Part shown: positions 1 through 7,109 of the stretch, piece by piece | Layout of the letters: the number at the start of each line of letters is the position of its first letter | Position numbering within the stretch: position 1 is the first letter of the stretch | The notes under the pieces: model-generated | Told to the model about the DNA's origin: nothing | Database searches by the model: none | The model's input: the letters and a program-made list of their open reading frames with translations, nothing else | Program-made: the position numbers and the translations under genes | Assembly: GCA_016882485.1 (NCBI GenBank) | Contig: VGPT01000003.1 | Coordinates: 1 to 64,000, forward strand | Reading direction: 5' to 3' | Length of the DNA stretch: 64,000 bases | Origin: Cyanobacteria bacterium M_surface_10_m1_298 | GTDB lineage: Bacteria; Cyanobacteriota; Cyanobacteriia; PCC-6307; Cyanobiaceae

Positions 1-779
1 GTTGTTTCGAGAACGACGACGTGATCCATGTGAGCGGCTCGGTGGGGCCGGCTCGCGATGCCGAAGTGATCAATCTGGAGCTCGGCCTGGCGGATCTGAG
101 CCAGGTCGAAAAACGGCGCGAACGGCTGAAGAAACAGGTGCGCACTAGCAAGGAAGCGCAACTGGAAGATGCTGCACTCGAGCGCATTCAGGCCGAGCTG
201 GAGCAGGGTGGGGCCGCCCGCAGCGTGGAGCTGAGTGAGGAGGAGGCGGTTCTGGTGAAGCCTCTGGGGCTGCTGACGGCCAAGCCGATCATCTATGCGA
301 CCAATGTGAGCGAAGACGATCTCGCCAGCGGCAATGCCTACTGCGAGGAAGTGGCGGCTCTGGCCGAGAAGGAGGGTGCCGGCACGGTGCGGATTTCAGC
401 GCAGGTGGAAGCAGAACTGATCGAGCTCCCCGAAGACGATCGCGCTGAATTCCTCGCCGGTCTGGGTGTCGAGGAAGGCGGTCTGCAGAGCCTGATCCGA
501 GCCACCTACAGCTTGCTGGGCTTGCGCACCTATTTCACCACTGGCGAGAAGGAGACCCGTGCCTGGACGATCAAAGCCGGCATGACGGCTCCCCAGGCTG
601 CAGGGGTCATTCACACCGACTTTGAGCGCGGTTTCATTCGCGCCCAAACCATTGGCTACAAGCAACTGCTTGAGGCGGGTTCACTTGCTGAAGCCCGCAA
701 CAAGGGCTGGCTGCGAGCAGAAGGCAAGGAGTACATCGTCGAAGAAGGCGATGTGATGGAATTTCTGTTTAACGTCTGA
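1..779 (+). CDS. ychF: Redox-regulated ATPase YchF/OLA1 (3' part)
   Basis: This is the C-terminal two-thirds of a YchF-type P-loop ATPase that binds ribosomes and is linked to stress and redox control. The reading frame is already open at base 3 (residues CFENDDVIHVSG), which is the usual YchF text after the G-domain, so the start lies outside the window and the GTG at 21 is not the true start. The central coiled-coil segment (ERRERLKKQV type) is followed by the TGS domain, with FTTGEKETRAWTI and the closing ERGFIRAQTIGY and EGDVMEFLFNV motifs. The stop is at 777-779. Confident family call; only the start is missing. Confidence 0.95.
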   Translation, partial: CFENDDVIHVSGSVGPARDAEVINLELGLADLSQVEKRRERLKKQVRTSKEAQLEDAALERIQAELEQGGAARSVELSEEEAVLVKPLGLLTAKPIIYATNVSEDDLASGNAYCEEVAALAEKEGAGTVRISAQVEAELIELPEDDRAEFLAGLGVEEGGLQSLIRATYSLLGLRTYFTTGEKETRAWTIKAGMTAPQAAGVIHTDFERGFIRAQTIGYKQLLEAGSLAEARNKGWLRAEGKEYIVEEGDVMEFLFNV

Positions 780-783
780 TCGC

Positions 784-1428
784 TTAGGCCATCAGTTCTG
801 GGAAGAGCAGGGCTGCAAAGCATTTCTCGATGACAGTATCAATTTCACTGTGGGCGGGGAGTTCAACGCTCTCTGATCGGATCGAGTTGATTACCGTCAG
901 CACCTTTCGGATTGTCGAGAAAATGTGCTTGTTCAGGCTTTCATTGAGAAAGAATTGCTGAGGTTGCTGTAGGCGGGCCAGGGCGGTGACGAGCGATGCA
1001 TTGTTGGGGCCCATGGCAAGAACGCGTTTGGCGATGGCCGTGGCATTGGCCTGAATGATGACCGCCGACATGTCAGTGGTCTCATAGGTTCGATCAACGG
1101 GTGGGTAGAACAGCATCGACTCCGAGCCGTTCATGACCAGCTGTTTCCCCTGGGAGTGGAACGTGTGTGTGCCTTTGATGGGTACAAACAGAGAGACACG
1201 CTCCAGGCTGCTCATCGCATCTTGACGTTGCCGGTGTGATGAGGCGGACCCGGCGATGATAGTGACGTGGTTGGCAGATGCTGCTACCCATTCCGAGCGG
1301 TAGTGGTGACCTGGGAGGCAGGAAAATTCAGAAATGGGGGCCAGTTTGGAGAAGTCTCGGGCTTGTTCATCAATGTCGGTGTTGATGATGGCTTGATGGG
1401 CGTGAAAGGGAAGGTATCGGTAGTTCAC
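784..1428 (-). CDS. AraC-type sensor-domain protein lacking an HTH
   Basis: A 214-residue protein whose middle (about residues 30-130) looks like the N-terminal AraC_binding_2 domain: an LPGHHYRSE strand, a VSLFVPIKGTHTF strand, then SMLFYPPVDRTYE. In AraC-family activators this is followed by about 100 residues holding two HTH motifs. Here the protein stops at FPELMA, 5 bp from the ychF stop, so no DNA-binding part exists. It starts with GTG 4 bp after the stop of the LysR-like gene and is probably co-transcribed with it. Base composition looks more AT-rich than ychF. It may be a truncated regulator or a ligand-sensing partner. The fold assignment is by motif resemblance only. Confidence 0.6.
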   Translation of the reverse strand: MNYRYLPFHAHQAIINTDIDEQARDFSKLAPISEFSCLPGHHYRSEWVAASANHVTIIAGSASSHRQRQDAMSSLERVSLFVPIKGTHTFHSQGKQLVMNGSESMLFYPPVDRTYETTDMSAVIIQANATAIAKRVLAMGPNNASLVTALARLQQPQQFFLNESLNKHIFSTIRKVLTVINSIRSESVELPAHSEIDTVIEKCFAALLFPELMA

Positions 1429-1432
1429 GGGG

Positions 1433-2311
1433 TCAAACGATGGTTAAGGTTGGAAACTGTTGCTTGGCACGCCGTAGGGCTGAGGAGATCTCGTCGCAGA
1501 GCTGTGCGGCGACCTCAGTATCGCAAGCTTCTTTGCGAATTGCGAGAGCCCACTCCCCTGTAAAACCAAGTTCAAGGTCCACTTTTTGCAGCTGTTGATG
1601 CAGGCTCAGGGGGATGACCTTGTCAAAACTGATGGCCTCTGTTTGTCTGGCTGATTGCTCCCAGTCACGCAAGAGATCTCGAGTGCTCATGGCGCGTGAG
1701 CCATTCCATAAGCCGTGCACTTGGAGATGCCTTTCAAAGCTTGGTAAGGCGCCCTCGGGCCAGCACTGAAGTAGATAGTGATGCAGCTGGTTGGGCTGCG
1801 TCAGCTTCATGCGCAAGGCTTCATGCTCTTGGTGCGCCATGGCACTGACCTGGAATTGGGCCAGGGCGATCACAGCGATGTCAGGGTCTTCGGCGCACAG
1901 CTCCCTTGAAGAGCTGCCAAAACGCGTGATGTAGGCATCGACCACCTTGTCTTTCAGAAGCTCGAGTGCTCGAGAAGGTCTTGCCTCTCCGCAGTAGCCG
2001 CTCTGCAGGTAAGGCAGCTGTTTGAGCTGCAATAGCTGACTGTCCCAAGGGTTGATTTCAGCGCGAATCTTCCTTTGCCCTCGTAATCGGGCCAGTTGAT
2101 GAACCGATCGCTCCAGCTCCAGCAGATAGGTGTTGCCTTCGGTGATCCAGTTGCGACCTTGCTTTTTAAGCTTGGTCCTGAAGGTGTGCGCGCAGTCTTT
2201 GGCTTGGCGTGAAATAGTTGGCTGTGACCGGTGGAGGATCTGAGCGGCACGCTCTCCACTACCCATCCAAACGAGAAGGTCGAGTGCCTCGAGTTGTTCA
2301 ATCGAGACCAA
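1433..2311 (-). CDS. LysR-like HTH transcriptional regulator
   Basis: A 292-residue protein with an N-terminal winged-HTH of LysR type (residues 3-40: IEQLEALDLLVW, GSGERAAQILHRSQPTISRQ). The rest, about 85-290, has the length of a LysR effector domain but only weak similarity to the usual periplasmic-binding fold text. TTG at 2309-2311 is taken as the start because an in-frame TAG lies five codons upstream and AGGA sits just before it. It heads a two-gene unit with the HTH-less AraC-sensor-like gene. Compared with ychF the region looks AT-richer and has more rare codons, which would fit an accessory or acquired origin. The target is unknown. Confidence 0.65.
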   Translation of the reverse strand: MVSIEQLEALDLLVWMGSGERAAQILHRSQPTISRQAKDCAHTFRTKLKKQGRNWITEGNTYLLELERSVHQLARLRGQRKIRAEINPWDSQLLQLKQLPYLQSGYCGEARPSRALELLKDKVVDAYITRFGSSSRELCAEDPDIAVIALAQFQVSAMAHQEHEALRMKLTQPNQLHHYLLQCWPEGALPSFERHLQVHGLWNGSRAMSTRDLLRDWEQSARQTEAISFDKVIPLSLHQQLQKVDLELGFTGEWALAIRKEACDTEVAAQLCDEISSALRRAKQQFPTLTIV

Positions 2312-2431
2312 CTTGTCCTGCTACATCTGGAGCAAAGACTAGAGACTTCGCCGGTCTTCGGCTGGAGTGTTGCGCTTCGTTGGTTCGTTCGGCGGCTGCG
2401 GCGCGACCCTGGCGCTTAGTCTGGAGGGCTT

Positions 2432-2671
2432 GTGGCCCTCTGGGCGGTGAGCGAACAGCTGCAGCAGTTCCTGGCAAGGGTCCAGCGGGATTCGCGGCTG
2501 CGCCGGGCTGTTCAGAACGCCACAACCGCTGATGAAGTATCCCTGCTGGCACAACGCTTGGGCTATCGGGTGTCAGGCAGCGACCTGCTCCGTTTTTCGG
2601 GGCAGAGCAGTGCGGGAATCCGGGTCACCCGCGTCGACCATCCCGGTGAGTATCCAGGTCGTTATTACTGA
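2432..2671 (+). CDS. Nif11 domain small protein
   Basis: A 79-residue protein matching the Nif11 (nitrogen-fixation-associated leader-like) domain: QLQQFLARVQRD, then a short helix with TADEVSLLAQRLGY, then VSGSDLLRF. In picocyanobacteria this domain occurs as the leader of prochlorosin lanthipeptides and also as stand-alone small proteins. Here the tail after the domain (about 20 residues ending PGRYY) has no Cys and no Gly-Gly type cleavage site, so it is not a lanthipeptide precursor. GTG at 2432 has GGAGG 4 bp upstream; GTG at 2447 (reading VSEQL) is an alternative that fits the family better. Function unknown. Confidence 0.7.
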   Translation: MALWAVSEQLQQFLARVQRDSRLRRAVQNATTADEVSLLAQRLGYRVSGSDLLRFSGQSSAGIRVTRVDHPGEYPGRYY

Positions 2672-2690
2672 TTTCTCGGCCTGCTTGATG

Positions 2691-3125
2691 TTATGAATCC
2701 TCCAGGCGAGGCTTCTGTTGGCGGGCTTTTTTCACTTCACCGCGCTGTTTTTTGCTCTCCACCCTGCGTTGGCTTGAGGCCCGTGTGGGCTTGGTGGGTT
2801 GCCTCGGTTTCGGATCGGCTTGCAGCGCTGACCGCAGGAGCGCTGCCATCTTTTCAAGGGCAACCAGGCGGTTCCGGTATTGAGAGCGGTGTTCGCTGGC
2901 CGTGACTCGCACCAGGCTGGACCCATCACGCAGCCCCAACTTGAGGAGCAAACGTTCGCGTTGAGACGCGCTCAGGCTCTGTGAAGCCTCCAGATCCAGG
3001 CTGAGCTCCACCGCCGTTTCCAGCTTGTTCACGTTCTGCCCCCCCGGGCCGCTACTGCGGAGAAAGCTCCAACGCAGCTCCCCGGCAGGGATCAGCAACC
3101 GTCGGTTGACGACTAAATCGAACAT
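2691..3125 (-). CDS. arfB: Peptidyl-tRNA hydrolase ArfB (RF-1 domain, GGQ)
   Basis: This 144-residue protein has the release-factor catalytic loop at residues 26-34 (GPGGQNVNK), which hydrolyses peptidyl-tRNA on stalled ribosomes. There is no codon-recognition domain. The C-terminus from about residue 105 is rich in Lys and Arg (KPTRASSQRR, KKQRGEVKKAR). That fits the ArfB/YaeJ tail that enters the empty mRNA channel of a ribosome stalled without a stop codon. Length agrees with the family. It is the last gene of a minus-strand group of tiny membrane-protein genes. Confidence 0.9.
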   Translation of the reverse strand: MFDLVVNRRLLIPAGELRWSFLRSSGPGGQNVNKLETAVELSLDLEASQSLSASQRERLLLKLGLRDGSSLVRVTASEHRSQYRNRLVALEKMAALLRSALQADPKPRQPTKPTRASSQRRVESKKQRGEVKKARQQKPRLEDS

Positions 3126-3154
3126 TTGGCCATGCTGATGCAGCCTCGGGGCGA

Positions 3155-3373
3155 TCAGCGCTGGGTGCCCATCACCATCGCCCTGATCCGCTGTGCCGGT
3201 CCGCTGAGTCGTAGGCGTTGCACGCTGTAGAACGCCACGCCGAAGGCCAAGGCTGCACGCACGCCGTACCAGCTCATGCTCCAGAGCAGGAAGCGTGCGA
3301 CCACCAGAAAGCCCAGTACCCAGGCCAGGCGCCAGAGTGCGCTGCGGGCGAACTGAGCTTGTGTGGGCGTCAT
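3155..3373 (-). CDS. Small two-helix membrane protein, unknown function
   Basis: A 72-residue hydrophobic protein with two likely membrane helices, about residues 12-30 (RLAWVLGFLVVARFLLW) and 35-52. The C-terminal tail is basic (QRLRLSG, QRIRAM). I do not recognise a family. It lies 29 bp upstream of arfB and 5 bp downstream of another small membrane-protein gene on the same strand, so the set is probably one transcript. Short length and lack of motifs limit confidence; reading-frame quality and tight spacing support it as real. Confidence 0.6.
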   Translation of the reverse strand: MTPTQAQFARSALWRLAWVLGFLVVARFLLWSMSWYGVRAALAFGVAFYSVQRLRLSGPAQRIRAMVMGTQR

Positions 3374-3378
3374 TCCCC

Positions 3379-3642
3379 TCAGGCCGCGCGCTGGGTGTCC
3401 TGCTCAGGCTTGTTGATGGATCTGCGCTTCAGGGGGACGACCCGCCGGCTGTGCCGTTGTTGATGCCGCCGGGTCTCTTCCACATACAGGGCCCAGCCCA
3501 GCGCGGCCGAGGCACCCAATACCGCGAGGGCGAGCAGGGTCCCAAAGCTCTCCATGGGCCGGTCTCCAGCAGCGGTGGCGATCTCGTTGCTATTTAACGG
3601 CTCCTGAGTTGGTGTCAACGCTGACCGTTTGTCGCCAGCCAT
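3379..3642 (-). CDS. Small single-pass membrane protein, unknown function
   Basis: An 87-residue protein with one membrane helix (about residues 33-52, FGTLLALAVLGASAALGWAL) followed by a strongly basic cytoplasmic tail (RRHQQRHSRR, PLKRRS). An internal ATG at residue 30 (MESFGTLL) would put the helix at the N-terminus and is a credible alternative start, at 3555. No domain is recognised. It lies 5 bp before the next small membrane gene. An inverted repeat separates it from the 51-residue gene upstream. Confidence 0.55.
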   Translation of the reverse strand: MAGDKRSALTPTQEPLNSNEIATAAGDRPMESFGTLLALAVLGASAALGWALYVEETRRHQQRHSRRVVPLKRRSINKPEQDTQRAA

Positions 3643-3645
3643 ATC

Positions 3646-3664
3646 CAGCTGAACTGTTCAGCTG
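3646..3664. repeat. Short inverted repeat between two small genes
   Basis: CAGCTGAA at 3646-3653 and TTCAGCTG at 3657-3664 form a perfect 8-bp inverted repeat with a 3-base centre. It lies between the stop of the 51-residue gene and the start of the 87-residue gene, both on the minus strand. No T-run follows on either strand, so it is not a standard intrinsic terminator. It could be an operator or an RNA hairpin controlling the downstream start codon 4 bp away. Function is inferred from position only. Confidence 0.35.
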
Positions 3665-3670
3665 AACACC

Positions 3671-3826
3671 TCAGCTGGATTGTTGCCACTGCCGCTCCAG
3701 GGCCGCTCTGATCGACTCTGCGGAGCGGCGCTCCTGCCGAAAGGGTTGGGTGAGTCTCCAAAATTTGATCCCCGCTGCCAGGGCAAACACACACCAGGGC
3801 ACCAACAGCCAGAGTTGCGAGGTCAT
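3671..3826 (-). CDS. 51-residue membrane-anchored small protein
   Basis: Reading the minus strand from ATG 3824-3826 to TGA 3671-3673 gives 51 residues: a hydrophobic N-terminal helix (LWLLVPWCVFALAAGIKFW), then a charged amphipathic tail (RQERRSAESIRAALERQW). The single helix plus charged coil is typical of small thylakoid or plasma-membrane proteins. No clear Shine-Dalgarno precedes the ATG. Spacing to the next gene on the same strand is 28 bp and contains an inverted repeat. Family and role unknown; conservation in relatives would decide whether it is real. Confidence 0.5.
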   Translation of the reverse strand: MTSQLWLLVPWCVFALAAGIKFWRLTQPFRQERRSAESIRAALERQWQQSS

Positions 3827-3907
3827 CGGAGGATCACGTCAGGCGCTGCGCCGGGTGGCATCGCCCACGATCATGCACGGTCTCAACGCTCACGGCTGCC
3901 TTCGGTG

Positions 3908-4018
3908 ATGGATGAAGAGTTGCGCTTTGTGCTGACGCTGCTGGTCTTGGCGATCGCCCCTGTGGCCTTGCTGTTTTGGGCCTGGATCCGTTTGTTGCCT
4001 CAACGGCGCCCCCACTGA
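3908..4018 (+). CDS. 36-residue single-helix membrane protein
   Basis: An ATG at 3908 opens a 36-residue frame: acidic start (MDEELRF), a long hydrophobic stretch (VLTLLVLAIAPVALLFWAW) and a basic end (PQRRPH). The size and topology resemble the tiny subunits of photosynthetic complexes, but the sequence does not match PetG, PetN, PetL, PetM or PsbX as I know them. The orientation is divergent from the 51-residue gene. No strong ribosome binding site is visible. A plausible but unproven gene. Confidence 0.4.
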   Translation: MDEELRFVLTLLVLAIAPVALLFWAWIRLLPQRRPH

Positions 4019-4069
4019 GCCTCCAAAGCGCATGGGCTGCTTCAGAATGGCCTCAGCCTCCGCCCATCC

Positions 4070-4246
4070 ATGACGGCTCAGCCTGCCCCTGCCACCAACG
4101 GAGACGAGCGGCAACCCCACGATTTCGACACTCAGAAGGAGCTGCATCAGCAGATTCGCAACGACCCGGACTACGACGACTGGGAGTACGGAACCGAACC
4201 CTTGCCCCATGAGGCCTGGGTGGAGCGTGCCAGCGAACGCCGTTGA
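4070..4246 (+). CDS. 58-residue acidic soluble protein, unknown function
   Basis: ATG at 4070 opens a 58-residue hydrophilic frame ending RASERR at TGA 4244-4246. It contains DTQKELHQQI and an acidic aromatic run DPDYDDWEYG. There are no membrane segments. The end overlaps the 3' end of the minus-strand MFS gene by about 76 bp, a tail-to-tail overlap. I do not recognise the family, but the composition is that of a real soluble protein and not of antisense shadow frames. Confidence 0.55.
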   Translation: MTAQPAPATNGDERQPHDFDTQKELHQQIRNDPDYDDWEYGTEPLPHEAWVERASERR

Positions 4247-5436
4247 ATCGGTCTGATTAGCAGCAGGCAGAGGCTGCAGAAGAGGGCGGTGAGCAGCCAC
4301 ACGCTCACCCCATGGCCATCCCCATCCAGCAGAACCCCAGCGAGGAGAGGGGCGGCAAAGGAGCTCAGGGCGAAGCACTGCGAGAACAGCGCCATGGCCA
4401 ACCCTCCGTGGCCTTGGGGGCTCAGTTCCACCACCGCTTCCGTGGCGGTGGGCAGAAAGGCTGCTTCGCCAAGAGCCACCAGCGTCAGCGCGATGGCAAC
4501 GAGGGCAACGCCCTGGGAGCTCAGGGCCGAGAGGGCCAGCAAGAGCGTGCCTCCGCTGAAGCTGAGCAGGCTGAGGGCGAGGCCGTGGGCCACAGGTCGC
4601 TTGGCCAGATGCTGGCCGACGGGCCACTGGATCAGCATCAGGAGACCCAGCTGCAGTCCGATCAGTAAGGCGCTGAGGCTTTCTGGCTGCGCTTCTCTCT
4701 GCAGGCCGCCGCGCACCAGATCCAAGGGCAAAGCGCTCTGCATCAGGGCTGGGATCGACGTAGCCACCACCGCCAACCCCAGCATCGGCAACAGATCCGG
4801 CAGCCAGCGCCGCAGGGGTATCGCTCCGAGACCGCTCTCTCGGCTGTTCACCGCTCTCGGCAAGGGCCGATGCAGCAGCAGGGCAGCCAACACTCCAATG
4901 GAGGCGATGTCGATCCAGTAGACCCCCCGCAAGATCCCCGCGGCCGCCAGCAGGGATCCGCAGAGTGTTCCGGCTGCCACGCCACAGGCATCGGCGCTGC
5001 GCACCAGGGCGTAGCCCCGGGCCGAAGGCAGTGGATCCGAGCAGAGTGGAACAGCTAGCTCCACCGCCGGCCAGTAGAGCCCACCCGCCAGGCCGAGGAA
5101 CAGCTGGCCAATGATGTAGCCCTGCAGCTCGTGGGCAGCCAGCAGGCAGCTGTCACCGATGCAGCCACTGAGGGCGGCCAGCAGCACAGGCACGCCACAG
5201 CTCCGGCCTTGATCCAGCAAGGCCCCGCTGACAAAGCGACCGATGGTCCCCGCCAGGGCGGCCAGAGCGAGGCCGAGACCCACGGCCGAGGCGCTGAAGT
5301 CCACCTGGTGAAAGACCATGGGGGTCAGGTAAAGAACACCCCCTGCCCCAAAGCTCGCCACCAAACGCACACTGGCCAGCTCCCGCAATGGCACGGGAAA
5401 CTGGTGCCACCAGGCCTCGATCCGTGGTTGTGCCAA
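4171..5436 (-). CDS. Major facilitator superfamily transporter
   Basis: A 421-residue polytopic protein with about 12 hydrophobic segments in two halves joined by a hydrophilic loop near residues 190-215. The first loop region shows an MFS-like pattern (GTIGRFVSGALLDQGR), the loop 2-3 signature GxxxDxxGRR in diverged form. The substrate cannot be told. The start is TTG at 5434-5436; the region just upstream belongs to the divergent hydrolase, whose start overlaps this one, so there is no separate promoter gap. Its 3' end runs into the convergent 58-residue gene. It could be a drug or metabolite exporter. Confidence 0.85.
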   Translation of the reverse strand: MAQPRIEAWWHQFPVPLRELASVRLVASFGAGGVLYLTPMVFHQVDFSASAVGLGLALAALAGTIGRFVSGALLDQGRSCGVPVLLAALSGCIGDSCLLAAHELQGYIIGQLFLGLAGGLYWPAVELAVPLCSDPLPSARGYALVRSADACGVAAGTLCGSLLAAAGILRGVYWIDIASIGVLAALLLHRPLPRAVNSRESGLGAIPLRRWLPDLLPMLGLAVVATSIPALMQSALPLDLVRGGLQREAQPESLSALLIGLQLGLLMLIQWPVGQHLAKRPVAHGLALSLLSFSGGTLLLALSALSSQGVALVAIALTLVALGEAAFLPTATEAVVELSPQGHGGLAMALFSQCFALSSFAAPLLAGVLLDGDGHGVSVWLLTALFCSLCLLLIRPIQRRSLARSTQASWGKGSVPYSQSS

Positions 5437-7109
5437 ACCGCTTGCGTCGCCGGGGAGCCGTTTTGGCCCGTCTGCTGCCCAGTCTGCTGGCCGGGCTGAT
5501 CGGTGTGGGATCGCTGCCCCTGGCCCCGCTGCAGGCGGCGGAGCAGTTGCAGATCCGCTTTGACGGTTTAGATCTCCCCCTGAACCTTCAGGAACTGGAG
5601 CGCTGGAGCGAGAACCCGGAGCGGGCCAGCGGTGAGCTCGCGAGCTGGTTGTCCCTGCTCGATCCAGCCAGTCAGCGGGAGTTGCGTCAGCTGTTGCAGG
5701 CCCCGTTGGTGCGGGAGCGCTCCTTCACGCAGCAACTGCTCCGCAGTTGGGCTGGCCGGCGGGTGGTCGAAGAGTTGGGGGTGTTGCTCAGCGCCGACAA
5801 CGGCAATGCGGGGCCGGTGCTGTTGAGCACGCTCAATGGCCTGCTGAAACAGCAGCAGCAGGTCACCACCCTGGATCTGCTGCGGGCGGTGCCGGCTGAA
5901 CGCCTGACCCTCAATCTCGATGGATTGCAGCGGTTGGCGAGCCGCTGGCGTCAGCAGTTGGATGAGCAGAAGCAGGCGCTGCTGGCGCTTCAGGGCTTAC
6001 CGCTCACGGCCCGCACTCCACTGCTTCCTCTCTCCGATGGCCTGTTGCTTGAGCAATCGGGCTCGCCAGCTGTGGATCGCGCCCCCGTTCCCCCGAGCGT
6101 GCGGCGGTTGCGGGTCGGTCACCGCCTTGAGCCACTGGATCTCGAGATCTGGCCCGTGCAGGGCTCCCACCCCTGGGTCTTGCTGATGCCGGGTCTGGGC
6201 GGCAGCACGTCGCAGTTGCGCTGGTTGGCCGAGGCCCTCCACCGACGCGGTTGGCCAGTGTTGCTGCTCGATCATCCCGGCAGCAATGAGCAGGCGGTGC
6301 GCGAGCTGCTGCAGGGCCGCCGTCTTCCCCCAGGAGCGGAGACCCTGCGCGGGCGGGTGCTTGATGTTCAGGCGGTGGTGGCCGCTGTGGACAACGGCTC
6401 CCTCCCTCGTTTGGGTGATCAGGTGGTGTTAATGGGGCACTCCCTCGGCGGCCTGACCGGTTTGTTGGCCGCGGGCTTGCGACCTGAACCTGGACTGGTG
6501 CGGCGCTGCAAGCGGGCCTTGGCGGATCTGCCCCTGATCAACCTCTCCCGCTTGCTGCAGTGCCAGCTGCCGGAGGTGCCTCTACCTCCGGTGCAACCCC
6601 TCGCGCAGCCTGTAGCGGCGCTTGTGAACTTCAACGGCTTCGGCAGCCTGCTCTGGCCGAATCGGGGTCTGCGGGGATTGGAGGCTCCCGCCTTGCTGGT
6701 GGGCGGCAGCCTCGATCTGATCACGCCTCCGGTCAGCGAACAGTTGCGCCTGTTTCTGCCGGAATCCAACCCCTCTAGCCGCTTGGTGCTTCTGGAGGGC
6801 GCCAGTCACTTCTCGCCGGTGCGCATCGCGAACCGAGATCAGCAGCCCCTGTTCAAGCTCGGCGACGATCTGGTGGGGGTGGATCCGGCTCGGGTTCAGG
6901 GGCTGATCCTCAGTCTCACCAGTGAGTTCCTGCTGGGACTGGTGCAGCCCGGAGGCCCCCGCGAGCTGCCTCCCCAGCGGCGACGCCTCGGTGGGGTGAC
7001 GGCCTATGTGCTTGATCGGCCCCAGGCTCGACAGTGGCAGCGGGAGATCTCCGCTAGAAGTTCACCCGTGGATCAAGAAGTGCCACCAGCAGATCCACCA
7101 GCACGCTGA
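5424..7109 (+). CDS. Exported alpha/beta hydrolase with DUF1400 domain
   Basis: After a basic N-terminus and a hydrophobic signal segment (LLPSLLAGLIGVGSLPLAP, cleavage near LQAAE) comes an alpha-helical DUF1400 region, about residues 35-200. An alpha/beta-hydrolase domain follows, about 225-520. The nucleophile elbow is GHSLGG with Ser near residue 340. The acid may be Asp in GGSLDLITPP and the base His in GASHFSPV. This cyanobacterial family is usually called lipase or dienelactone-hydrolase-like. GTG at 5424 is chosen because it places the signal peptide correctly; ATG 5388 is a longer option. The start overlaps the divergent MFS start, and the end overlaps the permease gene by 56 bp. Confidence 0.8.
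   Translation: MVVPNRLRRRGAVLARLLPSLLAGLIGVGSLPLAPLQAAEQLQIRFDGLDLPLNLQELERWSENPERASGELASWLSLLDPASQRELRQLLQAPLVRERSFTQQLLRSWAGRRVVEELGVLLSADNGNAGPVLLSTLNGLLKQQQQVTTLDLLRAVPAERLTLNLDGLQRLASRWRQQLDEQKQALLALQGLPLTARTPLLPLSDGLLLEQSGSPAVDRAPVPPSVRRLRVGHRLEPLDLEIWPVQGSHPWVLLMPGLGGSTSQLRWLAEALHRRGWPVLLLDHPGSNEQAVRELLQGRRLPPGAETLRGRVLDVQAVVAAVDNGSLPRLGDQVVLMGHSLGGLTGLLAAGLRPEPGLVRRCKRALADLPLINLSRLLQCQLPEVPLPPVQPLAQPVAALVNFNGFGSLLWPNRGLRGLEAPALLVGGSLDLITPPVSEQLRLFLPESNPSSRLVLLEGASHFSPVRIANRDQQPLFKLGDDLVGVDPARVQGLILSLTSEFLLGLVQPGGPRELPPQRRRLGGVTAYVLDRPQARQWQREISARSSPVDQEVPPADPPAR

Noticed and set aside
2432-2671. Prochlorosin (lanthipeptide) precursor
   Set aside because: The Nif11 leader-like domain is present, but the tail has no Cys and no Gly-Gly cleavage site, and no LanM or transporter gene is nearby.
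3646-3664. Intrinsic terminator
   Set aside because: The hairpin has no T-run on either strand; kept only as an inverted repeat.
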